Shown here in pieces: positions 22,506 through 35,700 of a DNA stretch of 64,000 nt (position 1 is its first letter; each line of letters starts with the position of its first letter). The translations under genes and the position numbers were made by a program. The DNA comes from Circinella minor. Taxonomy: Eukaryota > Mucoromycota > Mucoromycetes > Mucorales > Lichtheimiaceae. The stretch spans positions 1-64,000 of the forward strand of contig JAEPRB010000100.1 of NCBI GenBank assembly GCA_016758965.1, read 5' to 3'. The notes below the pieces were generated by a model. That model ran no database searches. It saw only the letters and a program-made list of their open reading frames with translations, and was not told the DNA's origin.

Positions 22506-24559
22506 TTTACTGAATACTAGTTATAAGAAGAATAAAAATATTAGTGGGACAAGCCGGTTTAACCGGTTAGAGCATGAAATCAATCATTCATTAGTCACAT
22601 GTATAATTTTTTTGACTGTTTTTTTAACCTTTGGTTTGTTATCGGAATATTGTGGATATGACATGGGTAAATATGAAATGCGTTTAATTTATGTGTTTGG
22701 TGACTTAAAAGATTCACCAATACATAGTTACGATACAATGTATTGAAATGTTGTGTGTTTTGATAAGATAAATTTATAATAGTAAATATCGTCAATAGCA
22801 CTGCATAACACTGTGCATAAAAAAAGCTGCTGAGATAAACACACATTATCTAGTGACGTCAAAAAAATTTGAAGTTCTTGTCTTTTTAGTAAATTTCATT
22901 ATCAGAATTTCCAATTATTATGCGCACACCCATTCAAATATATAAAATACCCGAACAAAGCACCATACAGAGTTTCCGAAAAAGTAAAAGCGTACCCAGT
23001 GAAATCAATGTTGTGTGGTTATAAATATTGATTAAATGCCCCACACACAAACCACAATAATATTATTTTTAGTGAAAGATATATAAATACGTACATTATA
23101 CATACGAACGGAAAAGAAAAAAGGCAACCCCAAAAGACTGCTTTTTGTATGATGTTCTTGTGATGTGATATAATTTTTTGGTATTTAAAACCGATAGATA
23201 GCAACATATATCAAGAATACCCTTTAACAAAAATCTCATTAAGCATTATAACTTCTTTTTTAACTTTTTTTTCAAATGGAGAACAAATCAATACATGTAT
23301 ATACAGTTAGCTCGCTTTCTGTCATCCTAAACACTGTAGAAAATTATTTTATAAGCTCATCAGCTATCCATTTTAATCATATCATAATAAAAGTATCACC
23401 AGTTCATACATTTTCACTTTGTATAAGAGAAAATGAAGTACGTATTATAGTATATTATACAAGATAATGGATATTAGTATTATTACATATTATTGGTTTT
23501 AATAGTACTTTAATTCTTCAAGAAGCATGAAAGTCAAGTTACGCCGGGTTTTGATCGTACCATAATCGGTAAATGTTGTTAATTCCACGTACGTAACATA
23601 TCATCGATATTTGCAAGTGAATAATGGTCCTTGAAGGATTCACAAGGAGTAGCTAATGACCCAGAGTATTTATATTGTCCATATTCATTTTACGTAACTT
23701 GACTTGACTTTCACGGAAGAAATGCAAAAGTATTCACTTTTATTGTTGGAGAAAGGAGAAAAAAAAATAAAGTTGATTGCGTATTTTTTATTTTATTTTA
23801 TTATCCAAATAAAGTGAACAATGAGAAGGTTTATCAACAATAACGTCTACGGTATGAGGTTCCAGCGAATCAAGTAATAGTTTCCCATGTTTATTTTTAA
23901 ATTGAAATCTGTTAGTTTTACATTATTACTACACTTCACAGATTCTTTTAGATAATAATTCTTGCTGTAAGAATAGCTGGGTTTAATCTTACTATTTGCA
24001 TACGACATTGATTTTTAGTGGGACCTACGTATTCCACCTTTTTGCAAACAAGGAATCTATGAGTCAAACGGATTATTAGAAGGAGCATCGGATTATGAAT
24101 CAAAGCGTGATATAAAATTTTGTTTGTGAATGGTAGTACACCGTTTTTTTATTTATACAATGATTAGGGTGTAAGGCCGCCACATAGTGTTAGTACTAAA
24201 TACATTTTTCAACATCTCAAGTACGTAAATCCATTTTAAAACATCAATTGTATATTTCCTAATATAGTTTAAAGGCTTTTCATTATTATGCTGTCAACAA
24301 CACACGTTATGTTTGCTAGACTAAGAACGTTTAAAAAATAATAATAGAAACATATTTTTTTGTGTTACTTGAACTGTTTAAACTTTATAACGCATGGATG
24401 ATATAAATGTAACACGATATCAAAAAAAAGGTTACCTATTTGCATGCTAAAGGAACCCCCGCCCCCCAAAAAAAAGTTATATAAACACCATCCAAAATCT
24501 TGAATTAACTGCGGATTGTCTTTTTTTATATCTTTTTTTTATATCTTTTTTTTTTCTTG
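22506..24559. other. Long intergenic region without a visible gene
   Basis: About 2 kb of AT-rich DNA. It contains a palindromic AAGCCGGTTTAACCGGTTA at 22551–22569 and an imperfect inverted repeat (GAAAGTCAAGTTACG near 23529, its complement near 23695–23714). No coding frame of significance. T-runs at 24521–24555 lead into the next start codon. Confidence 0.45.
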
Positions 24560-27005
24560 ATGGAAAAAAAAGTCGAAGAATATACCTCAATTAGCTTGCC
24601 ACAGGCTACCAACGAAGAGAAAAAATGCATGGATTCTTCTGAATCTCAGGGTTTGTTACCGACACCCAAGAAAGATGCTATCAAGCTTTCCAATAATGAT
24701 GATGAAAACTCAATTAATTGCCGCAGTAAATGTGAAAAAGCTAGTAAGTATATCTAATATAGAACTAATATCTTTGCCATTAGAAAATTACATTTTTTTC
24801 TTACTGCTTCTCATTGTTTTCTTTACCTTATAAAAAACTTAGAGGTTGCTATTAAAATAATCTTTACGTGGTTTGTTTGGTCTCTTTTGGGTTTGATTTT
24901 TCTACATAGTTTGTATAACTGGGTAAGAGAAAAAAAAATAGGGAACAATTCTTCAAAATACCTACAGTACAACACAGGAACTGCTGGAATAATTTTTCAA
25001 AAGTCATCATCATGAATACTCACTTCAAAAATAAATACATTATCACTACTGCACATTAGATATACCCAATTCCTTCATATGTTGAAGAGTGTGGTTTTGT
25101 ATTGGATTATAATGATACATTGTTCCCACCAAGTATTCAGCAAACTTCCCTTGATTTTTCTATCGAAGGACTTGCCGATCTATACGGAAAAGGTATTATT
25201 ACTATTATTATTCAAATCATTTTCCGTGAAAATAATGCAATAGTTGCGATACAAGATCAAGGATATTAACTAATAACACCTTAATTAATATTAGACTTTT
25301 TGAATATAAAATGTTTTCGCCACAGAAATGTTTTACCAGTTGCTGACGTCAACAAGATTAGACAACCCGCCATTAGTAGTGGACCCTTGTATATGGATAC
25401 TAAACAGAACAGTGACGTTCCTGAAGCTATTGACTATAGTAATGTCATTGTAGCTCCTGTAGCTACGAAACTAGCATCGTTTGAAAATCATCTTCCTCGT
25501 AGAGCCGAATTCTCCAACGCTCCAGATTCTAGTAGTTATATTAATGGGCCTTCCGTTTCAGATACAATTCCACCTAGTAAATATGGCTTGAATAGTGGTA
25601 TACTATCTTCTCAAACAGCGACAGTTGATGATCTTCCACTCCCTTCGTCGTCAGTCTCTACTGAATATGTAGAAGAAAAAGACAGTGTTAGCATGCATAG
25701 CGACAACTCATCGCCTCTTCTTTTTTATTTAATGGAGAATCACACCAGATATTTTTCAGTACCTGAAGACCAGTTCTATATGCTTAAGATTTATGCTACG
25801 GATGATCTTGATGTTACCACAGAGATTATGACAGCAAGTCAAGCTCACCAAGCCGATACTGGAAAAATAAACATCTATTTGAAACCAGACAACAACGACA
25901 ATTACCATTTTGACGATCATGCATTTAACCGACAAGTGAATTTTACAATGACTACATCAAACTGTAATAGTAAAGTTGCTCGTCTCAACATTGAGCGCAA
26001 TCAAAAAGAGACAACGTTTTTATGGCATAAGAAAACCATCAAATGTCAATTACAAATCGTGTTACCCAATTCCTTCAGCAATGATAATGATAAGCAACAC
26101 ACTTTCGTCAGTAAAAATGTCACCAATAATAACAATGGTATCCATCCAGCCTTACGCTATTTGTCTATAAAGGTTAAGGAAGGACAGGTTCAGGCCAGTC
26201 GAATCGCATTGGATCATCTTAATGTAATGATTGGAAGAGGCAATATAGATTTAGTTGTGAGTTTTGATATATCTTTTTTTTTCATTAACTACTTTGATAT
26301 GATTTATATATATTTAAAGCTCGACTCAAGAGTATCCACTTCCATATTTTTTTCTAACGTATGTATATCTATCTTTACATTAGGCTGTTAGTATGGTTGA
26401 TTTAACAGCAGTCGTTCTCAATGGAAATGTTAATATACAAGGTGTAAAAATTATGAAAAATCTTGCTTCCGGAGTGGCTCGAGGTTCATCTGTGGTAATT
26501 GCCAAGGTACATCCAGAATACATTGGAGAACAAAATTATAGCATTATTAATATGTGTTCTGATGGGTATACATATACTGATGTAATGGTAAGTTTTTGGT
26601 TTCGAAATTATTTTTTAGCTTTATTGTTTTTGTTCTTTTTTTTTAAAAAAAAAAAAAACTAACGAACCTTTCTTATTTTGGGGTTATGGTAATGCATCAT
26701 GTTTAATAAAGACAACTGAGGAAAATCGTGAACAACTTGCTGCAGATTTCTCTATTTACAGACAAACTGGAACATTACCAAGGGGTCAATTTGAGCCTTG
26801 TCTTTTCGCTCCTGATACCTATTACATTAAAGGTGAAGAAAATTTGGCACATGTAAATAAAGGCAGTACTGATGTCTTCAAGACTGGGTATTTAGCTCGC
26901 AAGCATACAGGTTCTCATATCAGTGTCTATAGTGGTGCAAAATCTCCTGAAAGTTATAATATAAAGTCTCGCTTTTTATATGGTTACTACACTAAGATAC
27001 TATAA
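24560..27005 (+). CDS. Unrecognised single-pass membrane protein with a large extracytosolic domain
   Basis: Six exons (24560–24743, 24843–24922, 25060–25192, 25295–26256, 26384–26587, 26712–27005) join in frame to 618 residues. A hydrophilic N-terminus of about 65 residues precedes one membrane helix (IIFTWFVWSLLGLIFLHSLY, about 66–85). The rest is soluble, rich in Asn, Ser and Thr with several NxS/T sequons, which suggests a type II protein with its bulk in the secretory lumen or outside the cell. The middle third (about 130–270) is low-complexity. The C-terminal part (KVKEGQVQASRI…LDHLNVMIGRGNIDL…GNVNIQGVKIMKN) has the repeating short-strand pattern of a beta-helix or adhesin-like fold of the DUF4097 type. 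That resemblance is weak. No catalytic motif is visible. It converges with another single-anchor protein gene. Confidence 0.7.
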
Positions 27006-27680
27006 TCACCAAGAAGAATAAGAAGGTGTATGTAAAGTAGCTAGTAGTAATACTTTCTAATTAGTTTAGCTGTTATCAATATGATTGTTATTAGTTTTAC
27101 TATGTTGTATGTAGCAGCTTCTGTAATGTAATAAATTTTTATTATCATTTGATTATGTACCAATAATATAAGCTGCTCCTCTTTACAGAAAATAGTATTA
27201 AATCTTAAATTTCTAAAGTTTCAACTACATATACGTAGTTTATCCGAACTAAGTAATGTTTTCACTGAATAGCATATACTTCAGAAACAAAATGGACATA
27301 CATATGTGCGAATTTTTTTTTGTCATTTCATGTATATTATAATTGGTAACTTATTGTATACTAGTAGTAGTAATGAGACCACTCGATTGTTTTTTTTTTT
27401 TTTTCAGAAAAAAAAAGAGAAATAAAGAATATTCTCTAAATCCATGCACTAAATCACGCAAGCGCAACAAAAATTTATTCTTTTATTATTCTTATACATT
27501 ATCATAATTATGATTATGTATGTATACGTATAGAACATTAAAACAAAATTATTTACAGACAGTAATAAAATTTACTGAAAGCCCTGAAAATCGAAAAGAA
27601 TTGATGCACGATCATCAAAAAAAAAAAAAAAAAAAATAGGAGCAATTTTTTTTTCATGCATGATAAATTTGTGCTTTAGA
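27006..27680. other. Convergent intergenic region
   Basis: About 675 bp shared by the 3' ends of two converging genes. AT-rich, with T- and A-runs at 27390–27417 and 27617–27636. No gene seen. Confidence 0.45.
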
Positions 27681-28937
27681 CTACCAATTTGTAGAAGTAA
27701 AATTGGATATGGCTTGCCGTAGAAATACGATTCGTTTTGCTTCAGGGGTTCCACTTTGCTGAGATTCATATTCTTTTTCGTAATATAATAGCACATCGCG
27801 CGCAAGGAGATATAATTTGCATCGATTATGATAATCATCAGAACTGTTGTGGCTATTTATAGTGTTATTACTTGAAGGTGATAACGCTAATAATGAATAA
27901 TTGTCATTATAATCGTAAAAAAGTGATGATAACAATTTTTTTTGTGGTTCTTGGTGTCGTCGTTGTGGTACCTGTGGTTCTGGTTGTTTATTTGCTAAAA
28001 CAGAAGTAGTATCATTATCGTTCTTTTCACGTTTCCTGGCATAATGACGATGATATTGCTGACGTTTGCTTCTGCGAAGAGATGGCTGTCCTGGGAAAAA
28101 TGCCGAATATTTCTCCATGGATATTTCATGTTCTTTCCAAAGCTTAACTAATTTGTTGCTAAGTGTTCTTTCCACCACTTCGTCAATTACCATATCTTTT
28201 CGAGGAGGCCACTGTATAGATGATTGTACGGTATTGATACTTTTGCTGTAATCATTCCTTTTGCTCGCATTTGTTGATAATGGTTTATTTGAATGGGGGG
28301 TAGTAGTTGATACAATCAAGGAGTCAACGTTATTCTGATAATAGTTGTCATTTATACTGTTCTGTTGATCTTTATTTGATGATAAAGTTAAATGATGAGT
28401 GATTGCAAGTCTATTTGTTGATGTCGTCGGCGACAGCTTTTCTAGCATATTTTGGCACTGAAAATAGTCGTTATTTTGGGATGTTATTGTTGCTGTTCCA
28501 TTATTTTTTAGTGTTTGTTGAATATGCGTTTTATTGTTATTGTTATCGCCTGGTGATGGGGATTGTTGACGACATGATTTGATACTACTCTTACTATTGT
28601 TATTACAAATCCGTTTTCGTCGATCAAAAATAAAACGTACTGTACAAACATAATAGGTCAAACCTTTTGGTTGCTGGAGCATGTAAATCAATATAAATCG
28701 CAGTGCCAAATATATTGTCAAATACGTAGCCGATCGAAAAAGAATATTCAACATAAATTCTTTTTGGTCTGTCAAGAAGAAATAATAATAATCTTTTGAT
28801 GTTATCGTTGAATTTGTTGCTGAAGAGAAGTATGTGTATGAGTGCTTTTGTAGTAGTATATTGAATTGATCCATAGTTGATTGTCTATTTTTTGTTTGAA
28901 AAGCAAAGAAGTAAAGACCCTGCAACTTTTTGTGCAA
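27681..28937 (-). CDS. Unrecognised Asn/Ser-rich membrane protein, single exon
   Basis: An uninterrupted 418-codon frame, very long for this AT-rich DNA. A second methionine at residue 22 (MDQFNILL) could be the true start. One hydrophobic segment lies at about 62–86 (MLNILFRSATYLTIYLALRFILIYM), followed by basic residues (FDRRKR). Low-complexity Asn/Ser/Thr sequence follows. Conserved-looking islands are SSIQWPPRKDMVIDEVVERTLS…WKEHEISMEKYSAFFPGQPSLRR (about 240–300) and the C-terminal YLLARDVLLYYEKEYESQ (about 375–395). No family is recognised. It lacks introns, unlike nearly all neighbours. Confidence 0.65.
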   Translation of the reverse strand: MHKKLQGLYFFAFQTKNRQSTMDQFNILLQKHSYTYFSSATNSTITSKDYYYFFLTDQKEFMLNILFRSATYLTIYLALRFILIYMLQQPKGLTYYVCTVRFIFDRRKRICNNNSKSSIKSCRQQSPSPGDNNNNKTHIQQTLKNNGTATITSQNNDYFQCQNMLEKLSPTTSTNRLAITHHLTLSSNKDQQNSINDNYYQNNVDSLIVSTTTPHSNKPLSTNASKRNDYSKSINTVQSSIQWPPRKDMVIDEVVERTLSNKLVKLWKEHEISMEKYSAFFPGQPSLRRSKRQQYHRHYARKREKNDNDTTSVLANKQPEPQVPQRRHQEPQKKLLSSLFYDYNDNYSLLALSPSSNNTINSHNSSDDYHNRCKLYLLARDVLLYYEKEYESQQSGTPEAKRIVFLRQAISNFTSTNW

Positions 28938-30861
28938 AATAGTGAAGATATACAGGAGTGAAAGGTTACCCGCGTAAAAAAAAGGTTGGACGGGCTAAAG
29001 ATAACTATGGCTCATGTGACATATCGTGCATAAATATATACAACAAGCGCCATCATGCTTATTTGATATTATATTTTAAATATTAATGTAGGTCATTATT
29101 ATAGGGGACACAGACAGACAGTTGAATTTTGAAGTATATGTAATTTATATAAGGTTTTTTCAATTTTACTCCTTCTTTTAATCAATCTTAAAAATGAAAA
29201 ATAAGATAATAGCAGTAATGGTTTAAACGCTATTCTTCATCATACGAGCTATTATGCTAGGTATATTGAGAAATTTTTTGTATCTCTTTGTACATCAAAA
29301 TAACTGTTTTTATGTAGTTTATTGGTAAGATAAAAAAAAGTTATTTTTATAATAATATTCGTTAAATTTAAGTTGCAGGCAGTAAATCATTCATCATGAT
29401 GCATAAAAAAAATAGTGCTATCATTAAAAAAAAGACATGATGCCGTTCACATTGGTATCAGTGTATATTTTATGTATATAATAGACAACATAATACATAC
29501 TATGTTTTTTGTCTATATAGTTAATAAAAAAAGACTGACATACGTAGTTCAAACTAAAATAGCTAGGATACTTAATTATTCTGTCAATAATATGGTATCA
29601 CTGTGAAATGCAAATAGAAACTGAACATCATTAACTATTACGTATTGCATTTAATAAATTATTAAAACAAATATTCTGTACAAATGCACTTCTTCGTGTT
29701 GAATACTATGCTAAATATTAAATGTATACAGAAGGGAAGAGGGGAACCACACGGACCACCACTTGCATGCGTTTAATAAAATTGATTTAATCATCTGTCC
29801 TATTTTTTTTTATAATAGTTTAGATCATCCAATACTATCGGTCAGGAGATGAATTGGGTCCATAATAAAAAGAGGTGGCAATGGAAGGGGTTCCGAAACT
29901 CTTGTTTTATTCACATGAAATATTATACAATATATCAATGAAAACTGGATACGTATAAAAAAGATTATCTTTCTACAATATATACACTTAAAGTCATGAT
30001 TATCATTACTTAAATAATAATACGTAAAAACCTTAAAATTACTATTTAGCTTTTCAGTGAGATATAAAACAACTGTGTATAACTTTATGTGCTTCATTTT
30101 CTTAATGACTAACATTATCGTTCGATTTTTCTTACCAGTGATTAATTCAGTTCCTATTATGATTCTCCAATATTACTTGAATTTGTTTGTTTGTTTTATT
30201 CAATGAATTGTTCAAAACAATTCTATGACTGTAAACCCATGAAATAAGACTTACCTTTAGTTGCTTTTTCTATTATTTTTTTCTTTGAGATTCACCAAAA
30301 GTTATTCAAATCGTATTGATCTTGATATAATATGAGAATGTCTCTTTTTTTCTTATTATTGATACATACCAGTACGTATTACTACTACTGAATAATTCTA
30401 TTAGAACTACGGGTTCCCTTAAATACTATAAATGTAAACAGTTCATGGGTATTAAAGGAAAATAGGGCTCATGAAGTTTTACGTAATCACTGATTAATTA
30501 TTTTCAGTATATTACTGACTACAAGCTTATTTCCTCTCTATATATAATAGAAAATAATATTATACGTAAGAACAATAACAACAATTTAGTATAACTAACT
30601 GTGTTATTTAGCAGAATACTATAATGTTATTATAGACAAGTTAGCATGATAGTAGCATGAATAATTATATATTAAATAATTTATTATGTTTTAACAAGCG
30701 TATTATTCATGAAGAAAATGAAGTGTTTAATATATATTTTTACTATTAAGTATAAAATTTCGTGACTTGGCGGTGTAAGAACCGCTTTTTCTTTTGATTA
30801 ACCCACTCTTTTTTTCGCCTGCGCTTTTTTTTTTTTTTTTTGTACATAACATTTTGTTAAA
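28938..30861. other. Intergenic region without a visible gene
   Basis: About 1.9 kb of AT-rich DNA between divergent genes. Small frames exist but none has coding character. A T17 run at about 30825–30841 lies just upstream of the U1-70K start codon. Confidence 0.45.
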
Positions 30862-32225
30862 ATGACAGACAAGCTACCACCCAATCTATTAAAACTTTTT
30901 GCACCACGACCACCTTTACCTTATGCGCCCCCTTTAGATAAAGAACCAGGAAAACGTGTTGGAGCTCGTGTTAGTGGCATTGCCGATGTGGTTCCCATGT
31001 TGAAAAATTATGACCCAGACTATGTCCCTTGGAAATCTATTGAAGAAAAACGTAAAGAAAGGGTAAATAGATCACCTTCTCTATTATTTATATAATTTAT
31101 TAGATTGATAAGAAAAAGAAAAAAAAAAGTAATTAATGCTAACAATTTTGTTATTTAAATAACAATAATATAGCAAGAAACAAAAAAGAAAATAGCGGAT
31201 GAAGCATTAGAAAAGGCAATCACTGAATGTGAGTTTTATTTACAAAAAAATATATAATATATATTGAACGATCTTTTTTCAATATCACTACGTATTATAA
31301 ACAAAAAGAAACTAATGGTGAAATTCTTTTTCTCTTGTTTTATTTATAGACGATCCAGAAAAAGACGAAAAGATTCAGGGCAATCCGTTCAATACGTTAT
31401 TTGTTTCGCGATTAAGCTATGAATTGACAGAAAGTGATCTGATGCGCGAATTCGAACAATATGGTCCTATCAAAAATGTAAAAAAAATATATATTTTTTG
31501 TATACATCAATGAATACATTTCAATTATACAAAATCAATTAACTTTTTATTAACTTTTTCTTTTGTTATATATATAGTTACGATTAGTTAGAACGCCAGA
31601 AGGTAAACCTCGTGGTTACGCGTTCATTGAATATGAAAGAGAAAAAGATATGCGAGGTATGTATAAAAAGAGATAAGAATTTACTATATTCATTTAGATT
31701 GTAATAAAAAAAAAATGAGAAAAAGAGACATTGAATAACTCATATTTTTTTTTTATCTTTTTTATAGCGGCATACAAGGATGCAGATGGCATAAAAATGT
31801 TAGGCCGTCGGATAGCAGTAGATGTTGAACGAGGTCGAACTGTCAAGGGATGGCGACCACGTCGTCTTGGCGGTGGATTAGGTAATGTCCGTAAAGGAGC
31901 TCCAGCACAACCAGCACCTGCTCCAATCTCAAGTGGTGATCGATATACTAGTGGAAATAGTGAACCTGCTCGCCGAGAAAGTCGAGGAGCATCAGGAGGA
32001 CGTTATGATGACCGTCGTGGTGGTGGCGGCGGCGGCGGTGGTTATGATCGAGGATATAATCGTGGATTTAATGGCGGTGGAGGTGGTAGAAGAGATTATG
32101 ATGATCGAAGGAGGCCACGAATGCGTTCAAGAAGTCGAAGCCCTCGTGGTTACAGAGATCGATATGGTGGTCGTGGTAGAGAGAGATCAAGAGACAGAAT
32201 GGGTGGTCGCCGAGATCGTTACTAG
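30862..32225 (+). CDS. SNRNP70: U1 snRNP 70-kDa protein (U1-70K)
   Basis: Five exons (30862–31062, 31174–31228, 31350–31477, 31578–31656, 31768–32225) give 306 residues. The N-terminus ([20 protein letters not shown]) is the conserved U1-70K segment that contacts U1-C and Sm proteins. An RRM follows with RNP2 (LFVSRLSY, about 106–113) and RNP1 (RGYAFIEY), which binds U1 stem-loop I. After it comes [19 protein letters not shown], typical of U1-70K. The C-terminal 130 residues are Gly/Arg-rich with RSRSRSPRG, a short RS/RGG region for contacts with SR proteins. The protein helps define 5' splice sites, which suits a genome with this many introns. Confidence 0.95.
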
Positions 32226-32765
32226 GAAATCAAAAGAAAAAAAAAACAGCAACGACATATCAAAACAAAACAGAACAAAAGAAAAAAAAAAGAAATCAAT
32301 TCAGTTCAATTCACAAAACATACAACATAATCACACACATTTTTATACATATTGTTTAAAATCGTAAGAAAAGAATAAGAACGAGAAGAAGAGATAAAAT
32401 ATATATATACATAAAAATATATTTAACATATACACATTATTACATTTGTATACAAACAAAAACTATTCGTTCATTGGGGTACTTCAAGAATTTTTTTAAA
32501 CAAATTGTATTACGTTACACGAGTAAATCTTCAATCTAACACACGAGCTTTTCCTGTAACAGGTTCATTTGAGTTGGGTGAGTGAGGTTGGGTTTGTTAT
32601 ATATATAGTTTAGTAAACCAACAAAGAAAAGACTTTATAACTATAACTATTAGTATTATTTCTTTTTCTTTTTTTTTTCTTTTTTTTTTCTTTATTCTTA
32701 TTTGTTTTCTGTTATTTTTTTTCTTTTACTTTTTTGTTATTATTATATATTATTATATTATATAA
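32226..32765. other. Intergenic region, promoter side of the TTC39/Iml2 gene
   Basis: About 540 bp between two plus-strand genes. A pyrimidine-rich tract (32660–32735, repeats of CTTTTTTTTT) directly precedes the next start codon. No gene seen. Confidence 0.45.
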
Positions 32766-35700
32766 ATGGACCTGAAAGAACAAACTTCACAAAACGACGA
32801 GTTTCGTGATTGTCTTGATGGGGATCAAATGGTGGAACGACTTCATGACCAGCTAAATGCTGCTTCTTTTGTTGCAAAAGAAAACAAAATCCACCCTTCA
32901 CTTCAACTTGCATCCACAGCACTTCATAATAAAGGATCCGATGACTTTCATAATATGATACCACCTACACCTACTTCAAGTGGACCTAGTACTCCTGAAA
33001 GAATGAGTAGTCATGTTGATCCAGAAAAAGCAGGTGCAAACTTGATTGAAATTATTCCAGTGGATCTAAAAACCATTGGTGAAAACACATTGTCACCTAC
33101 TGAACAAGAAAAAGAAGGTACACAAAAAAAAAGAACAACGACATATTTATATATGCAACAGGAGGGGAAAATTATTGACAATTTTAAATAAATAAAACTA
33201 TCCAGACGAAGCAGTTTTAAGAGGTTTAAGACATTTGTTTAATAATCGATTTATGAGCGCAAAAACATTATTTGAACAACGTGCTAATAGGTAAATAAAA
33301 AAAAAAAAAAATAAATAAATAAAGAGGAGAGAGCGGAGGAGGCGGGAAATATAGTTGACAACAAAAAAAAAACCTAGTTCTTAAAAGTTTGTTGATCACT
33401 TAAATGTCATCAATCCGATATTTATAATATTAAAGGGATCCACTTTATGCACTTGCTCTAAGTAGTATGGCGTTTCTGAAAGGTAAAAAAAAAATTGGAG
33501 TCATCCATCTCATACATAATAATACTTAATCTGATAATTAATAAACTATTTTTTTTTATATATACAGCTGTGATGGTAACAACTAGTTATTATTATTATA
33601 TGATACCCATGGCAAGAACAAGTATTAATTATTTTTGTTGGTTGGCTAACAAAGAAAAGAATATATTTTACAGACATCCGGAGAACATGATCATGCAATG
33701 GCTTTAGGTGTTCTTAATACAACTTATAACATTGCTAAAGCTCAGTTAGACGCCGCCAAAAAATCATCACAAATCTCGGGATACTTTTCCGGTTATTACA
33801 ATTATTTTAAATCTTCTTCACCAACTCGTACAACCACACCGACATCTCCTTCTTCCCCTGATTTATCCACTCCCAATGGTGTGTTGAGAGCACACGTTGT
33901 AAAGGCAGAATGCTGTTTATTAATTGCTGTATTACAGTTACTTCAAGAAAGTGTCATGAGCTATGTCAAATGTGGCATGAACCTTCGTCGAGGTAAACAA
34001 CCGAAATAAAAAAAAAATACAGCCTTTCTCAATCCTACAGTATATAATACACTGGTCATAATTGGTAAACTTACTAACCAAATAAATTAAATATACTAAA
34101 TACCTCAATATAGCATACGCTAGTTACAGCTATGTATGGCAAAAATATCAATCAATGGGTGAGAATGCACATAAATACATGGACCGTGATACGATTTCTG
34201 GAGTACAATTTGGGTAAAAGAAAAATATTACACTCGAAAAAAGAAAAAATTGGGAGGATGGGAAAATGACATATGATCTAAACTAAAAAAAATTTACTCA
34301 TGCAACTTAAAAAAAAAATTAGAATTGGATCGGTGCATTTGATACTTTCTGCATTACCTGCCAAAATATGGAAAGCTGTATCAATCCTCGGTTGGAAACC
34401 AGATAAAGAACTTGGTTTTAAACTTTTGAACGAGTGTGCTGATAATAAACGTATACGATCTCCCATGGCAACTGTCATGTAAGTTTATTATATATTTATA
34501 TATTTTTAACTCTCGTCAGTAGAATATATTCGTGTTTTCTCTTTTTTTTTTTCTTTGGTTTATGATTTTTAAACAAATATATTCTGTATGTGGTCAACTA
34601 TAACGATAACCAAAAAAAAAACAAAGGCTTCTCGCATATTATGCAGCAGCAACATCTTTTGCACCACAAATCTTATCTGAAAAATACACCAAAATTGCCA
34701 TGGAAACTTTATTGGAAGCACAACGCTATTATCCCAATTCTGCTTTATATTTATTTTTTGCGGGGCGCACTTCCCGACTAGGACTTGATCTTTCACTTTC
34801 GACACAATCTTATCTCTATGCTGCCGAAATGACCAAAAACGATTGGGCCGAAGTCGCTGTTGCCAATAGCTGTCGCTACGAGATCGCCATCAATCATATG
34901 ATTACTGGTAACTGGGAACAAGCCGCTTCCAGTTTTGAACACTTACACAATGAAAAATATTGGTCTTCAGCCTTTTGTAAATATATGCAAGGTTCTTGCC
35001 TTGAAATGACTGGTAACCGTAGTGCCGCTATTTTAGCTTATGCTGAAGTACCTGGGCTCGTCGTGAAAAAATTGGGGGGTCGTATGTCTGATATTGATGC
35101 TTATGCTTTGCGTAAAGTGACATTATATCAATCAAGCGGATACCAAGATTTGGATTTTTATACACCTGTTATGGAGTTTATGTGTATTTGGAACCTATTT
35201 CATTTTATGGATAAGAATGTATTGGATTATTGTTTAAGTGTGGTCAGCAAGGCATTGGAAACAATTCAGATCCAAGAACAAGAAGAATATGATAAACGTA
35301 GTCAAGAATTGGCACCAGAAACAAGTCCTCCGGATTATTTTGATAAACGGGCTACACTTTTATTGATAAAGGCCTCGTTGCAGAATGCAAAACATATTGA
35401 AACAACAGAAAACACAATTATGTTGAATTGGATTATTGATCATAAAGAAAATTTTGCAACAGAAAGTTGGGTAGTTCCTTATGCTCTTTGGTATGTATAG
35501 TTTATATTATTGTGAGAAAACAAAAAGAGAAAAAAAAAGAGTGGATCTTATATAACAGATACTCTTTTATTGAAACCTTTTTTTTTTTTTACGTTAATAG
35601 GGAAGCTGGTGTTGCATGCTGGCATGCTGACAATCGGGACCGTAGCAGACATGTGTGGGAAATGGCATTGGAATCCTCTAGTTATGATTTTGAATACCGT

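Noticed and set aside
22541..22575. GGGACAAGCCGGTTTAACCG as part of a tRNA
   Set aside because: Palindromic but no acceptor stem, anticodon arm or T-loop can be fitted around it.
29825..30115. 96-codon minus frame with a proline-rich tail
   Set aside because: Mostly Ile/Lys/Tyr/Phe as expected by chance; no conserved motif, no splice partner.
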